NCBI GenBank assembly: GCA_964531805.1
Contig: CAZHGE010000008.1
Span: forward strand, 1 to 48,014
Source: RGIG8767 sp964531805
GTDB taxonomy: Bacteria; Bacillota; Clostridia; Lachnospirales; Lachnospiraceae
Direction of reading: 5' to 3'
DNA: 48,014 nt
This document shows positions 6,538-14,287 of the stretch, piece by piece (positions within the stretch are counted from its first letter, which is position 1; the number at the start of each line of letters is the position of its first letter). The position numbers and the translations under genes were made by a program. Below the pieces are notes generated by a model that saw only the letters and a program-made list of their open reading frames with translations, ran no database searches and was not told where the DNA came from.

Positions 6538-7591
6538 ACTTGTGCTTGCCCTTTATATTTCCATTTTTCCAATTCGAAACTATTTCTTGCTTATCCCAAT
6601 CAATAATTGATTTATATGTATATTTTTTACTCCAACTACAGAAAACGGAATTTTTACTAAACAGTTTTTGGGTAAGAAATGTAGTCGGCTTTGGAATCCA
6701 ACCACTATTCGGTATTAATATAATTTCCGTTTGTGTGCTGTATTTTACTTCAAATAGGCCTTGCAAATATCCCATTTGTTCTCTTGGTTTAATGGTAAAA
6801 AAACCGCTGCCTGTTTCAAAGAAATTAAGACTGGGATCAAAACCAATGCGCACAACTTTTTTTCCAAAATGAACTACTATCTCTTGCAAAACATTAGCCT
6901 CTGAAAAAATATACTCTACATTATTCTCCCAATAAGTTTTATTCTCATTAAGTGTAACTTCCCTTAACACCGTATTGTCGGTATTTGCAAACTCTAAAAT
7001 CTCACACTCATTGCTGTATCTGGCATAGAATCTGGACTGTCCACCCATTGGAAATGGAAACGTATCTATCTGAATTTTCTTTCCACCAATACTGCAAGAA
7101 TTAACCGTGTTTTTTCTTCGTATAAAATCAAATTCATACAAGAAAAAAGCAGGCAGATAATTTGGATGTTTTGAACCCACACCAACGGGTGCAAGTAGAT
7201 TCATGGAGATTGATTTTGTTGAAGTATTTTCTTCCAGCCTAATGCTTATTACTCTCTCTTCTATATCCGTAAACTCAAAGGAAATGCTTTGGCAATTGTC
7301 TACTTTAGAGAATGTCACATTTTTAATTCGTGTTTGTACGTGTTTATGTAAACCATTTCCTGTTACATGAAACTGCTCTTTTTTAATAAAATGCAGAGAT
7401 TCATCATCATAAACATCCACATACTTATCATTTCGAGCTGCAATCACACGATACCCTGTTCCATATGGTTCCCCATCAAAATATTGCAATTCTAATCCAC
7501 AATAAATTACATCCGGATTTTTCTCAAAAGGAATAATCGCCAGTTTTCTAATTGGACTGGATTTAATTTTAATCGGTAGGTAAGTATTCAT
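6536..7591 (-). CDS. Hypothetical protein, beta-rich, soluble
   Basis: I do not recognise this 351-aa protein. It has no signal peptide or membrane segment and alternates short hydrophobic and polar stretches typical of beta-sheet proteins. Gly/aromatic-rich segments (GEPYGTGYRVIAA, FPMGGQSRFYARYSN, ETGSGFFTIKPREQMGYLQGLFEVKYS) may be strand turns. Two internal stretches of similar layout (about 30-130 and 180-290) hint at a duplicated domain. A ribosome site (AGGAGAAAAG) precedes the ATG. It is a lone transcription unit ended by the terminator at its stop codon. Function unknown. Confidence 0.6.
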   Translation of the reverse strand: MNTYLPIKIKSSPIRKLAIIPFEKNPDVIYCGLELQYFDGEPYGTGYRVIAARNDKYVDVYDDESLHFIKKEQFHVTGNGLHKHVQTRIKNVTFSKVDNCQSISFEFTDIEERVISIRLEENTSTKSISMNLLAPVGVGSKHPNYLPAFFLYEFDFIRRKNTVNSCSIGGKKIQIDTFPFPMGGQSRFYARYSNECEILEFANTDNTVLREVTLNENKTYWENNVEYIFSEANVLQEIVVHFGKKVVRIGFDPSLNFFETGSGFFTIKPREQMGYLQGLFEVKYSTQTEIILIPNSGWIPKPTTFLTQKLFSKNSVFCSWSKKYTYKSIIDWDKQEIVSNWKNGNIKGKHK

Positions 7592-7651
7592 TTTCTTTTC
7601 TCCTACTGTTGTACGTCTTTTTACAATACATTATTACAACATATCGGACGC

Positions 7652-8179
7652 TTAAATTTCCAACAAATACTCTATAAGTGGCTTTGTATACTCTTTAGAC
7701 GAGATATCAAAAGAACCTTTTAATGCTTGTTCAAAACCTTCCTCATACTCATCCTTATCCTGTTTTTTACTCATCATGGCAGCTGCCATCTTCATAATTG
7801 TTTTATCTACAAAAGGCATTTTTTCATAGCAGATACCACTTTGCATGTAGAAATGGGGAATTGACTCTAATTCTTCTGGCGACAAATTATTCTTCCAAAC
7901 CCCGTCAATAATTTCTTTTGCTTCGTTTGGAGTCGCTCCTGTTACAAACACAACAAATTTAGAGGCTGCACTTCTTGCAAACATCTCTTTTGCTTTCTTG
8001 AATCCATCTACCATCCCAGCATGAAGTCTGCTTCCAAAAACAACCATATCATAGTCTGACATCTTTTCAGCATTCATATCTCTAAAATCAATAAGCGAAC
8101 ACTCAACCTCTTCTGCAATCATTTCTGCATATTTCTTGGTAAAACCCGTTTTACTTTTGTATGTTACTAATATTTTCAT
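7652..8179 (-). CDS. Flavodoxin-domain protein
   Basis: This 175-aa protein starts MKILVTYKSKTGFTKKYAEMI: the flavodoxin beta1 strand and FMN-phosphate loop. It also carries the SDYDMVVFGSRLHAGMVDGFKKAKE segment of flavodoxin/protoporphyrinogen-oxidase HemG-like proteins, followed by FVVFVTGATP. The C-terminal 60 residues are charged. It likely binds FMN and serves as a reductase or electron carrier. It starts 10 bp downstream of the MarR gene, so the two form an operon under the MarR operator at 8676-8689. Confidence 0.85.
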   Translation of the reverse strand: MKILVTYKSKTGFTKKYAEMIAEEVECSLIDFRDMNAEKMSDYDMVVFGSRLHAGMVDGFKKAKEMFARSAASKFVVFVTGATPNEAKEIIDGVWKNNLSPEELESIPHFYMQSGICYEKMPFVDKTIMKMAAAMMSKKQDKDEYEEGFEQALKGSFDISSKEYTKPLIEYLLEI

Positions 8180-8189
8180 CTTAGTCCTC

Positions 8190-8660
8190 CTAAATCTCCT
8201 TCAAATTATCTTCCATCTGCATAATAGTCTTTATCGTGATAAGAAGCGCTTCCTGCTCAATGCCCTTAAACATCGCCGTAACCGCTTTGGTGCTTTTTTC
8301 ATCATTGTCTGCGCAGAACTGCAAACACTTTTCTGTAAGCTCCACTCTTTGCTTGCGCCGGTCCTGCTCATCAATAGTAATGTCTACAAATCCCTTTTTC
8401 TCAAGTTTTAAAAGAATCTGTTTTACATTTTGATGAGAACTTCCCATGATCTCTGCCAATTCTTTTATAGTAGGTTTTTCCTTGCAAAGGTTGATGCAAA
8501 TAATGGCAAAAAACTGTTTCCAACTAATCTCTTCCATTACCTTATCCGCTATTGCCTGAAAACGATTGTCAAATGCACTAAGCAGTCCAAGCAAAAAATA
8601 AGATGCTTCAATACCACTAAAATCAACATTTTCATGCAGCATTACCTGTTTTATATCCAT
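8190..8660 (-). CDS. MarR family transcriptional regulator
   Basis: The ATG at 8660 (156 aa) is chosen because GGAGG is 5 nt upstream and overlaps an earlier in-frame ATG at 8672. The winged-helix region ICINLCKEKPTIKELAEIMGSSHQNVKQILLKLEKKGFVDITIDEQDRRKQRVELTEK has the MarR signature 'D.RD.R.....LT' in the form DEQDRRKQRVELTEK. MarR dimers usually repress their own operon and release DNA on binding phenolics or after oxidation. The palindrome in its own 5' region supports autoregulation of marR-flavodoxin. Confidence 0.9.
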   Translation of the reverse strand: MDIKQVMLHENVDFSGIEASYFLLGLLSAFDNRFQAIADKVMEEISWKQFFAIICINLCKEKPTIKELAEIMGSSHQNVKQILLKLEKKGFVDITIDEQDRRKQRVELTEKCLQFCADNDEKSTKAVTAMFKGIEQEALLITIKTIMQMEDNLKEI

Positions 8661-8675
8661 GTTTGCCTCCATTTT

Positions 8676-8689
8676 GGTAATATATTACC
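8676..8689. promoter_or_regulatory. Palindromic operator candidate for the MarR regulator
   Basis: GGTAATATATTACC is a perfect 14-bp palindrome just 5' of the marR ribosome site. A second half-site (ATTACCT) follows at about 8711-8717. Position and symmetry fit a MarR dimer site. Confidence 0.7.
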
Positions 8690-8740
8690 TTTTTTCTAGA
8701 AGATAGCATATTACCTATTCTGTGTCAATAGAATTTTTTC

Positions 8741-8786
8741 TATAACTGCATACATAAAAACAGGCAGTCTCATCGACTGCCTGCTT
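8741..8786 (-). terminator. Intrinsic terminator, copy B of the duplicated 46-bp module
   Basis: On the minus strand the hairpin GGCAGTC / GACTGCC (the arms extend by one or two bases) is followed by five T. It lies about 30 bp downstream of the RNHCP gene. It is nearly identical to 6492-6537; a degenerate third copy may lie at about 5543-5576. Confidence 0.82.
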
Positions 8787-8815
8787 TCTAACATCATTGG
8801 AATTATCAAGCAGCA

Positions 8816-9241
8816 TTATCTCAGGCTGCCTTCGCCTCCCATCATTTTTGTCATTTCCTCTATCCGTTCAATTGGGAAAGGCGGCTGACTAATAGGCTTC
8901 ATCGCAATCGACATGAGTTTCATGGGGTTATCATCCGCTGCAACTCGATTAGAGCTAAACACTCCACACATCTTACATCTATGGATAATCGCCCATTCTC
9001 CATTTTTCTTAACCCATACCGATACCGGCTCCATATGACCACCGCAATCGGATTCCCGATCTCCTGGTTCCACATCCACATGCAGGCTGTAAAGACAGTT
9101 CGGACAATGATTCCTATGATCACTTCCTGCACCTTCCGGCACTACCACTCTTCCACAGTTTTTGCATGTAAAGGTTTCATTACATGGGTGTGTCTTATAA
9201 TAACCTTTTTCATATTGCTTACGCTTATTTTCTCTATTCAA
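8816..9241 (-). CDS. RNHCP domain zinc-ribbon protein
   Basis: It has four CxxC-type pairs: CKNCG, then the family-defining SDHRNHCPNCLYSLH (RNHCP), DCGGH, and RCKMCG, consistent with zinc binding. TTG at 9241 is proposed as the start (141 aa): AAGGAGG is 7 nt upstream and it overlaps the last 8 bases of the CD3324-like gene, a coupled arrangement. An upstream in-frame ATG (about 9257) has a poorer site. The function of RNHCP proteins is not established. It is cotranscribed with the CD3324-like gene. Confidence 0.8.
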   Translation of the reverse strand: MNRENKRKQYEKGYYKTHPCNETFTCKNCGRVVVPEGAGSDHRNHCPNCLYSLHVDVEPGDRESDCGGHMEPVSVWVKKNGEWAIIHRCKMCGVFSSNRVAADDNPMKLMSIAMKPISQPPFPIERIEEMTKMMGGEGSLR

Positions 9242-9539
9242 TTTTGAATCCTCCTTCATTCTCTTTTTTTGAGGATTCATATTCATGTATAATTCCGTGA
9301 ATTCTTTTTTCAGAGAGATAATACACTTCACTTAATTTTGCAATCGTCTCGCCTGAATAGTAGCGGCTGACTATCGCACAATTGCGTTCTGCCAGTTTTA
9401 CCCTTGTCCCACTTTTCTCACCCCAGGATAGTAAATTCTCATTCTTTCTTGGAATATAAAGCAACTGCCCATCCACATATCTTTGGATCTCTTCAACAAG
9501 GTGCTTTGGCAAAACATCATCTGCATTTACATAGCTCAT
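9234..9539 (-). CDS. CD3324-like family small HTH protein
   Basis: This 101-aa protein begins MSYVNADDVLPKHLVEEIQRYVDGQLLYIPRK, the conserved start of the CD3324-like / Mor-type family. A C-terminal HTH-like region follows (RNCAIVSRYYSGETIAKLSEVYYLSEKRIHGII). It probably binds DNA, with unknown targets. AGGAGG lies 6 nt before the ATG. Its end overlaps the start of the RNHCP gene by 8 bases. Confidence 0.8.
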   Translation of the reverse strand: MSYVNADDVLPKHLVEEIQRYVDGQLLYIPRKNENLLSWGEKSGTRVKLAERNCAIVSRYYSGETIAKLSEVYYLSEKRIHGIIHEYESSKKENEGGFKIE

Positions 9540-9844
9540 ATGCGTCCTCCTAATAGTAATTTAGGATGCAATGGCTATCACATTCTCTTTTTCTTTATTT
9601 GCAATAGCCATCGCTATCGCACATTTGCCTTAGACTTCTTCAAACAACACTCTTTGAACCTTTCTAGTTTTATTTTTCTTTATAGTAGCATGGTTTCAAA
9701 TAAATCATCAATCTCGTTTTTGATTAGAATTGTTTTCAAGCGTCTACGCCACATATGTGGCAACTTCTTCGTTCCTTTCCATTTCTTTATGGATTCTTAA
9801 TTTATCAAGATTTTCAATCGATACTTTCTTCTCTTTTACTTTTG
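9540..9844 (-). other. Gene-poor stretch with possible degenerate coding remnants
   Basis: No intact gene is supported. On the minus strand two short frames look protein-like: VSIENLDKLRIHKEMERNEE (ending at a TAG) and NEIDDLFETMLL (ending at a TAA), consistent with a decayed gene. An inverted repeat ATGGCTAT (9571-9578) / ATAGCCAT (9604-9611) lies just upstream of the CD3324-like gene. Confidence 0.35.
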
Positions 9845-10144
9845 TTAATAATTCTGTTCATCCATATATCTTTCCACTCTCAAACGAAGCTGATATTTAT
9901 CCCGAAGCGTAGCAATCTGCTTCATCATTTCAGATTTATGATGAAAATCAATTGCTTTCTGATCTCTCCAACGATCAATCAATAGAACCGTTTCCGGATC
10001 ATCCATTGGGAAAAAATATTCGTATCTTTCATTTCCTTCTTCTGCACGTACCGCCTCTACAATTCCGCTCGATACCATTTCTTCCGCAAATTTTCTGGCG
10101 CTGCCATTTTTTCCTGTATAATATAAATTAACTGTAATGCTCAT
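9845..10144 (-). CDS. ABM-domain protein, putative quinol monooxygenase
   Basis: This is a 99-aa protein from the ATG at 10144; a TTG 9 bases upstream is less likely. The fold signature of antibiotic biosynthesis monooxygenase (ABM) domains is visible: an initial strand SITVNLYYTGKNG, helix ARKFAEEMV, 'NERYEYFFPMDDPETVLLIDRWRDQKAIDFHHKSEMMKQI'-type strand and helix (here split for length: RYEYFFPMDDPETVLLIDRW, then FHHKSEMM), and a final strand. YgiN-like members oxidise quinols without a cofactor. The ribosome site is weak. It is the last gene before the 10.2-10.9 kb intergenic region. Confidence 0.75.
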   Translation of the reverse strand: MSITVNLYYTGKNGSARKFAEEMVSSGIVEAVRAEEGNERYEYFFPMDDPETVLLIDRWRDQKAIDFHHKSEMMKQIATLRDKYQLRLRVERYMDEQNY

Positions 10145-10275
10145 AAATTTCAACTCAATTACTTCATTTTTTATATCTATTAATAATCATATAAATTGGG
10201 ATTTGCAGAGTTGCTTGGTTTAGTTCTATAAATGAATAGTTTTCCAGTTGCTCACTAATAAAAGTACTTCTACAA

Positions 10276-10546
10276 TTTAGTCGGAGTGTTTTTTTCTACT
10301 TAACCGACTATTCTAGATTTTTATTTGTTTGGTCGGTTTATTTTTTCTTTTTTATCCAACTAAATTGCTCTTTTTACTATTCTAGTAGGACTAAATACTC
10401 TTTTCACCCCGACTTCGTTATATTTCTTTTCATTATAGTCGGTTTTTCAACCCTGATTTACCCGACTAAATCATTTATTTTTTTCGTTTAGTCGGTCTGA
10501 CATTTTTCTTGACCCGACTAACATAAAACTTCTTTGATTTAGTCGG
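10276..10546. repeat. Eleven strictly alternating heptamers TAGTCGG / CCGACTA, 26-bp step
   Basis: Copies start at 10278(+), 10304(-), 10330(+), 10356(-), 10383(+), 10409(-), 10436(+), 10462(-), 10489(+), 10514(-) and 10540(+). Steps are 25-27 bp, mostly 26. Seven copies are exact; 10330 (TGGTCGG), 10356 (CCAACTA), 10383 (TAGTAGG) and 10409 (CCGACTT) vary. The 18-20 nt spacers are all different and T-rich on the plus strand throughout. Each neighbouring pair could form a 7-bp stem with a U-rich loop. There is no coding sequence here. The array lies between the ABM gene and pflA. Confidence 0.88.
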
Positions 10547-10584
10547 ACAAACAACTCGCTAACTTCAAATTTGGTTATCACAGT

Positions 10585-10701
10585 TTATCTCCGTATATAT
10601 GTCACATATGTATAAGGAATCTCTCCATCGAAGCGTTCGTTAATCTCTTTCACAAACTCCTCTTTATCAAATGCAGGAAAATTTGATCTGACGTATTTTT
10701 T
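10585..10701 (-). pseudogene. Short C-terminal gene fragment
   Basis: On the minus strand a 38-codon frame encodes YVRSNFPAFDKEEFVKEINE followed by RFDGEIPYTYVTYIRR and a stop. It has protein-like composition but no start codon or ribosome site; a TAA lies three codons upstream of the Tyr. It reads as the tail of a deleted gene. Family not recognised. Confidence 0.4.
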
Positions 10702-10899
10702 TTATTTTATCATACTCCTTACATGGCTAACAACTTTCTCATTTCCACTTAATACACTTTTCCTTTTTTCTATACTGACTCCATTTTCTCAATCTCTTCT
10801 TTCCCTTGTCCTTTTCCACAAACAGTCAACAAATCTCTAGTATTTCAGCCTTGGAATGTGTATACTAACTTTATAGAGACAGAAAGGTGTGATTGTTAA

Positions 10900-11655
10900 A
10901 TGAAAGGTAGAATTCATTCGTTGGAAAGCTTCGGTACGGTGGACGGACCGGGCGTTAGATATGTCGTATTTTGCCAGGGATGTCCTATGAGATGTGCATA
11001 CTGCCACAACCCGGATACATGGGCTGTAAATGGAGGCACTGAGATGGAACCGGCTTATATTATAGAGCAGTATGAAAGAAACAAAGGTTTTTATGCAAAT
11101 GGAGGAGGCCTTACTGTAACAGGTGGCGAGCCGCTTTTACAGGTGGATTTTTTAATTGAATTGTTTACACTTGCAAAAGAAAAAGGCATTCATACCTGCA
11201 TTGATACTTCAGGTATCACATACAAACCGGACAATAAAGCTTACATTGAAAAGTTGGATCAATTAATGCAGCTTACAGATCTTGTCATGCTGGACATCAA
11301 GCATATCGATCCGGAAAAGCATAAAGAACTAACAGAGCAGCCAAACGAAGGTATTCTTGCCTTTACAAAATATCTGGAAGAAAAAAATGTACCTGTTTGG
11401 ATCCGTCACGTAGTTGTTCCTACTATCACAGATGATGATAAATATCTCTTTGAATTGGGATACTTTATTGGCCAGTTATCCAACTTAAAGGCATTGGATG
11501 TGCTTCCATACCATGACATGGCTAAGCCAAAATATGAAAAATTAGGAATGGACTATAAATTAAAAGACATTCCTCCAATGGATAAAGCTGCCATCGTAGA
11601 TAAAAAAGCAGTTATTTTAGAAGGAATCAAAAAAAGACGTTCTGAAATGGCTTAA
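10900..11655 (+). CDS. pflA: Pyruvate formate-lyase activating enzyme (radical SAM)
   Basis: This 251-aa radical SAM enzyme abstracts H from the PFL glycine. The motif GCPMRCAYCHNPDTW gives the C-x3-C-x2-C [4Fe-4S] site; GGLTVTGGEPLLQ is the GGEP SAM-binding motif. The N-terminal GRIHSLESFGTVDGPGVRYVVFCQG is typical of PflA. Length is standard, and AGAAAGGTG precedes the ATG. In most genomes pflA follows pflB directly; here about 9 kb of minus-strand accessory genes separates it from the split PFL. Its substrate is presumably Gly56 of the small subunit at 1680-1925. A ferredoxin gene follows. Confidence 0.95.
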   Translation: MKGRIHSLESFGTVDGPGVRYVVFCQGCPMRCAYCHNPDTWAVNGGTEMEPAYIIEQYERNKGFYANGGGLTVTGGEPLLQVDFLIELFTLAKEKGIHTCIDTSGITYKPDNKAYIEKLDQLMQLTDLVMLDIKHIDPEKHKELTEQPNEGILAFTKYLEEKNVPVWIRHVVVPTITDDDKYLFELGYFIGQLSNLKALDVLPYHDMAKPKYEKLGMDYKLKDIPPMDKAAIVDKKAVILEGIKKRRSEMA

Positions 11656-11805
11656 TGACTAATATTTATCAATAAGGAATGAAATGCCATGTCGAAATCT
11701 GCAAAACATCTTGTGCTATTTGTCGATTTATATTAAAATAGCGGTAGATGCGATGCATTGGAGAGTGCATTCATCGTGATTTGTTAAATAAGGAGGTCAT
11801 TTACT

Positions 11806-11976
11806 ATGGCATATTGTATTAGTGATTCTTGCATCAGCTGTGGATCTTGTGAAGGACAGTGCCCAGTAGGCGCTATCTCTATGGGAGACGGACAGTTCGT
11901 AATCGACGCTGACAAATGTATCGATTGTGGTTCTTGCGCAGGACAGTGTCCAGTAGGCGCTATCGCTGAAGCATAA
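11806..11976 (+). CDS. 2[4Fe-4S] ferredoxin
   Basis: This is a 56-aa clostridial-type ferredoxin with two C-x2-C-x2-C-x3-C-P clusters: CISCGSCEGQCPVGAI and CIDCGSCAGQCPVGAI. It accepts electrons from pyruvate:ferredoxin oxidoreductase or hydrogenase and donates to reductive steps. AAGGAGG lies 8-10 nt before the ATG. A possible promoter (TTGTGC, 17 bp, TAAAAT) lies in the preceding gap. Being next to pflA, it may supply the electron for reductive SAM cleavage; this is inference. It ends at a strong terminator. Confidence 0.96.
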   Translation: MAYCISDSCISCGSCEGQCPVGAISMGDGQFVIDADKCIDCGSCAGQCPVGAIAEA

Positions 11977-12023
11977 TTAAACCAAACGCCGGCACGCTCC
12001 GCGAGCCGACTTATTGTAGTAAT

Positions 12024-12056
12024 AAAAACCGGTGGGAAACCACCGGTTTTTGTTTT
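12024..12056 (+). terminator. Strong intrinsic terminator after ferredoxin
   Basis: AAAAACCGGTGG, loop GAAA, CCACCGGTTTTT, then GTTTT. The perfect 12-bp stem is symmetrical, so it may also work on the minus strand for the MerR gene. Confidence 0.93.
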
Positions 12057-12149
12057 GCGCGAAGGCACAAGACAAGCGGAAATGCTTGCATTTCCATTTG
12101 TCGCCGCACGCGAATCATATGAAACTTGCGCAGCATGTTTCATATGATT
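12056..12149. repeat. Pair of strong hairpins downstream of the ferredoxin terminator
   Basis: Hairpin 1 (12071-12102) pairs GACAA-GGAAATGC with GCATTTCC-TTGTC, with 2-nt bulges; GC-rich flanks (GCGCG... / ...CGCG) may extend it. Hairpin 2 has perfect 13-bp arms AATCATATGAAAC (12113-12125) and GTTTCATATGATT (12137-12149). Neither has a clear T tract. Their role is unknown. Confidence 0.6.
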
Positions 12150-12153
12150 TTCC

Positions 12154-12783
12154 CTACTTCTTCTCTTTAAACCGTAGCAATCCTGCTTTTTTCTTCTTTT
12201 GCAACTGTAGTCTATCCGTAATCATACAATCCAGTTTCTCAAAATATTCTTCCTGTTGCTTCTGATAACGTACCTGTTGCTTCTCCTGTTCTTCTGCCAC
12301 AAGCCTAAACTGATAGTCCATTTCTTTGATAATGGACTCCTTGATATCCATTGCCATTTCCGCATTGCTTTCCTGAACAGCCTCTTTTACCAGTCCCTTT
12401 AGCAGCATCTGTAATCGATACGCTTTCTCTTCTTTACCGCTTTCAAGCGCAAGGTTTGTCCCACTATAATCAGCAGCAGGTAATTTCATAACCACCGATT
12501 GTGAAACCGGCTTTCTTCCAAAAACATTCATATCTGCCACTGATTCCGATTCCTCCATCGGCAAATCTAACATGGAGCGAATCCCTTTTAATTGAATCCC
12601 TCTTTCTTTCAATTGCTTAATTTGTAAAAATCGTTCCACATCCTCTTCCGTATAATATCGGTGACCTAAACTGTTCCTCTTAATCGGAAGCTGTAATTCC
12701 TCCTCCCAATATCGTAATACGTGGGCCTCTACCCGGACTTTTTTTGTCATCTCCGAAATCTTATACTGTTTTTCTTCTACCAT
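12154..12783 (-). CDS. MerR-type HTH regulator with coiled-coil C terminus
   Basis: This is a 209-aa protein from the ATG at 12783, which follows GAGAGGAG; an upstream in-frame ATG (12816) has no good site. The N-terminal MerR wing-HTH is clear: YKISEMTKKVRVEAHVLRYWEEELQL, then RYYTEEDVERFLQIKQLKERG. Residues about 135-209 are Glu/Gln/Lys-rich and coiled coil (QEKQQVRYQKQQEEYFEKL). No effector domain is recognisable. It is convergent with the ferredoxin gene and lies downstream of dnaB, with a terminator between. Confidence 0.85.
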   Translation of the reverse strand: MVEEKQYKISEMTKKVRVEAHVLRYWEEELQLPIKRNSLGHRYYTEEDVERFLQIKQLKERGIQLKGIRSMLDLPMEESESVADMNVFGRKPVSQSVVMKLPAADYSGTNLALESGKEEKAYRLQMLLKGLVKEAVQESNAEMAMDIKESIIKEMDYQFRLVAEEQEKQQVRYQKQQEEYFEKLDCMITDRLQLQKKKKAGLLRFKEKK

Positions 12784-12831
12784 GTTTTCTCCTCTCTTAT
12801 TCTCTTCGCAGAGCACCTTTTATTTTATAAA

Positions 12832-12867
12832 CAAAAAAGAGAACAACCTATCTAGGTTATCCTCTTT
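12832..12867 (-). terminator. Intrinsic terminator after dnaB
   Basis: On the minus strand AAAGAGGATAACC, loop TAGATA, GGTTGTTCTCTTT (one mismatch) is followed by a T tract, 10 bp after the dnaB stop. Confidence 0.88.
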
Positions 12868-12877
12868 CGTAAAATCA

Positions 12878-14233
12878 TTATTGTTGTGGTGCAAAATTCT
12901 TGCCTGCAAGATTGGCAAAACGTGTGTATTTTGCCATCCATGCCAGTTCCACAGTCCCAACAGGACCGTTACGCTGTTTACCGATAATAATCTCGGCAAC
13001 ACCCGGTTTTTCCGTATCCTTATTATAGTAATCATCTCGATAAATAAACATGATCACGTCGGCATCCTGCTCGATAGCACCCGACTCTCGAAGATCGGAC
13101 ATCATTGGACGCTTGTCCGGTCTCTGCTCTACCGCTCGGCTAAGCTGTGACAATGATAGTACCGGAACATTCATCTCACGAGCCAGCGCTTTTAAAGAAC
13201 GGGAAATCTCTGAAATTTCCTGCTGTCTGGATTCGCTCTTTCCGCCGCCACTCATCAACTGTAAGTAGTCGATGATAATCATATCAAGTCCCTGCTCCAG
13301 CTTATACTTTCTACATTTAGAGCGCATTTCCTGAATGGAAATACCCGGTGTATCATCTATGATCAATTTGGAATTACCAATAACTCCTGCGGATTCGATC
13401 AATTTCTCCCATTCGGTTTCGTCCAGTTTACCATTACGTAGATGCTGGGCATCTACGCTGGATTCCAGTGAGAACATACGGTTTACCAACTGTTCCTTTG
13501 ACATTTCCAGCGAAAAAATCGCAACGGATTTGTTGAGTTTAAATGCCGCATGCTGGGCAATATTTAGTACGAATGCTGTTTTACCCATGGAAGGTCGTGC
13601 CGCAATCAAAACAAGATCCGCCGGCTGCATCCCTGAGGTCATAACATCCAGATCAAAGAATCCGGTTGCTACACCCGTAACACTTCCTGTACTCTTAGAC
13701 GCTGCTTCGATTCGCTGCAAGGCATTCATTACAACCTTACGAATCGGAACATGATCCCCGGTATTACGACGCTGTACCAGATCAAAAACCTTTTTCTCGG
13801 TGTCTTCCAAAATGACTTCCAAACTTTCCTTACCTGCGTAACAATCATTCTCAATCTCACCAATCGTACGGATCAGTTTACGGAGTGTTGATTTCTCTGC
13901 AACAATCCTCGCATAATACCGCACATTTGCTGATGTTGGTACTGCAGTGATAATATCACGGATAAATTCAAGACTGCTGACTTCCGGTGGTACATCTTTC
14001 TCCTTCAATTTATTTTGAAGAGTTACTAAGTCTACCGGCTTGCCTTCGTCATTCAATTCCACCATGGACTCAAATAAAACACCATATTGTTTATTGTAAA
14101 AATCCTCCGGAAAAATAAGCTCGGAGGCGATAGTAATTGCCTCCCGATCTAAAATCATGGAGCCGATTACCGATTGTTCTGCTTCAATGCTATGGGGTAA
14201 CACCCTTTTAAGCAATGCTTCTTCTGCTGCCAT
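12878..14233 (-). CDS. dnaB: Replicative DNA helicase DnaB
   Basis: This is a 451-aa hexameric 5'-3' helicase of the replication fork. The N-terminal domain begins LPHSIEAEQSVIGSMILDREA; the RecA-fold domain has Walker A ARPSMGKT, Walker B LDMIIIDYLQLMSG, and the DnaB motifs SLSQLSRAVEQRPDKRP and LRESGAIEQDADVI. Length is standard. The gene order gdpP-rplI-dnaB is conserved in Firmicutes; here 54 bp separates it from rplI. The ribosome site AGGAAAAG precedes the ATG. Confidence 0.98.
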   Translation of the reverse strand: MAAEEALLKRVLPHSIEAEQSVIGSMILDREAITIASELIFPEDFYNKQYGVLFESMVELNDEGKPVDLVTLQNKLKEKDVPPEVSSLEFIRDIITAVPTSANVRYYARIVAEKSTLRKLIRTIGEIENDCYAGKESLEVILEDTEKKVFDLVQRRNTGDHVPIRKVVMNALQRIEAASKSTGSVTGVATGFFDLDVMTSGMQPADLVLIAARPSMGKTAFVLNIAQHAAFKLNKSVAIFSLEMSKEQLVNRMFSLESSVDAQHLRNGKLDETEWEKLIESAGVIGNSKLIIDDTPGISIQEMRSKCRKYKLEQGLDMIIIDYLQLMSGGGKSESRQQEISEISRSLKALAREMNVPVLSLSQLSRAVEQRPDKRPMMSDLRESGAIEQDADVIMFIYRDDYYNKDTEKPGVAEIIIGKQRNGPVGTVELAWMAKYTRFANLAGKNFAPQQ

Positions 14234-14287
14234 TATTCTTTTCCTATCTCTCTATCCTGGCAGTCAATACTTCCTGCCACCTTAACA

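Noticed and set aside
10276..10546. CRISPR array
   Set aside because: Motifs are only 7-9 bp, alternate in orientation, and spacers are 18-20 nt and uniformly T-rich; no cas genes are in the window.
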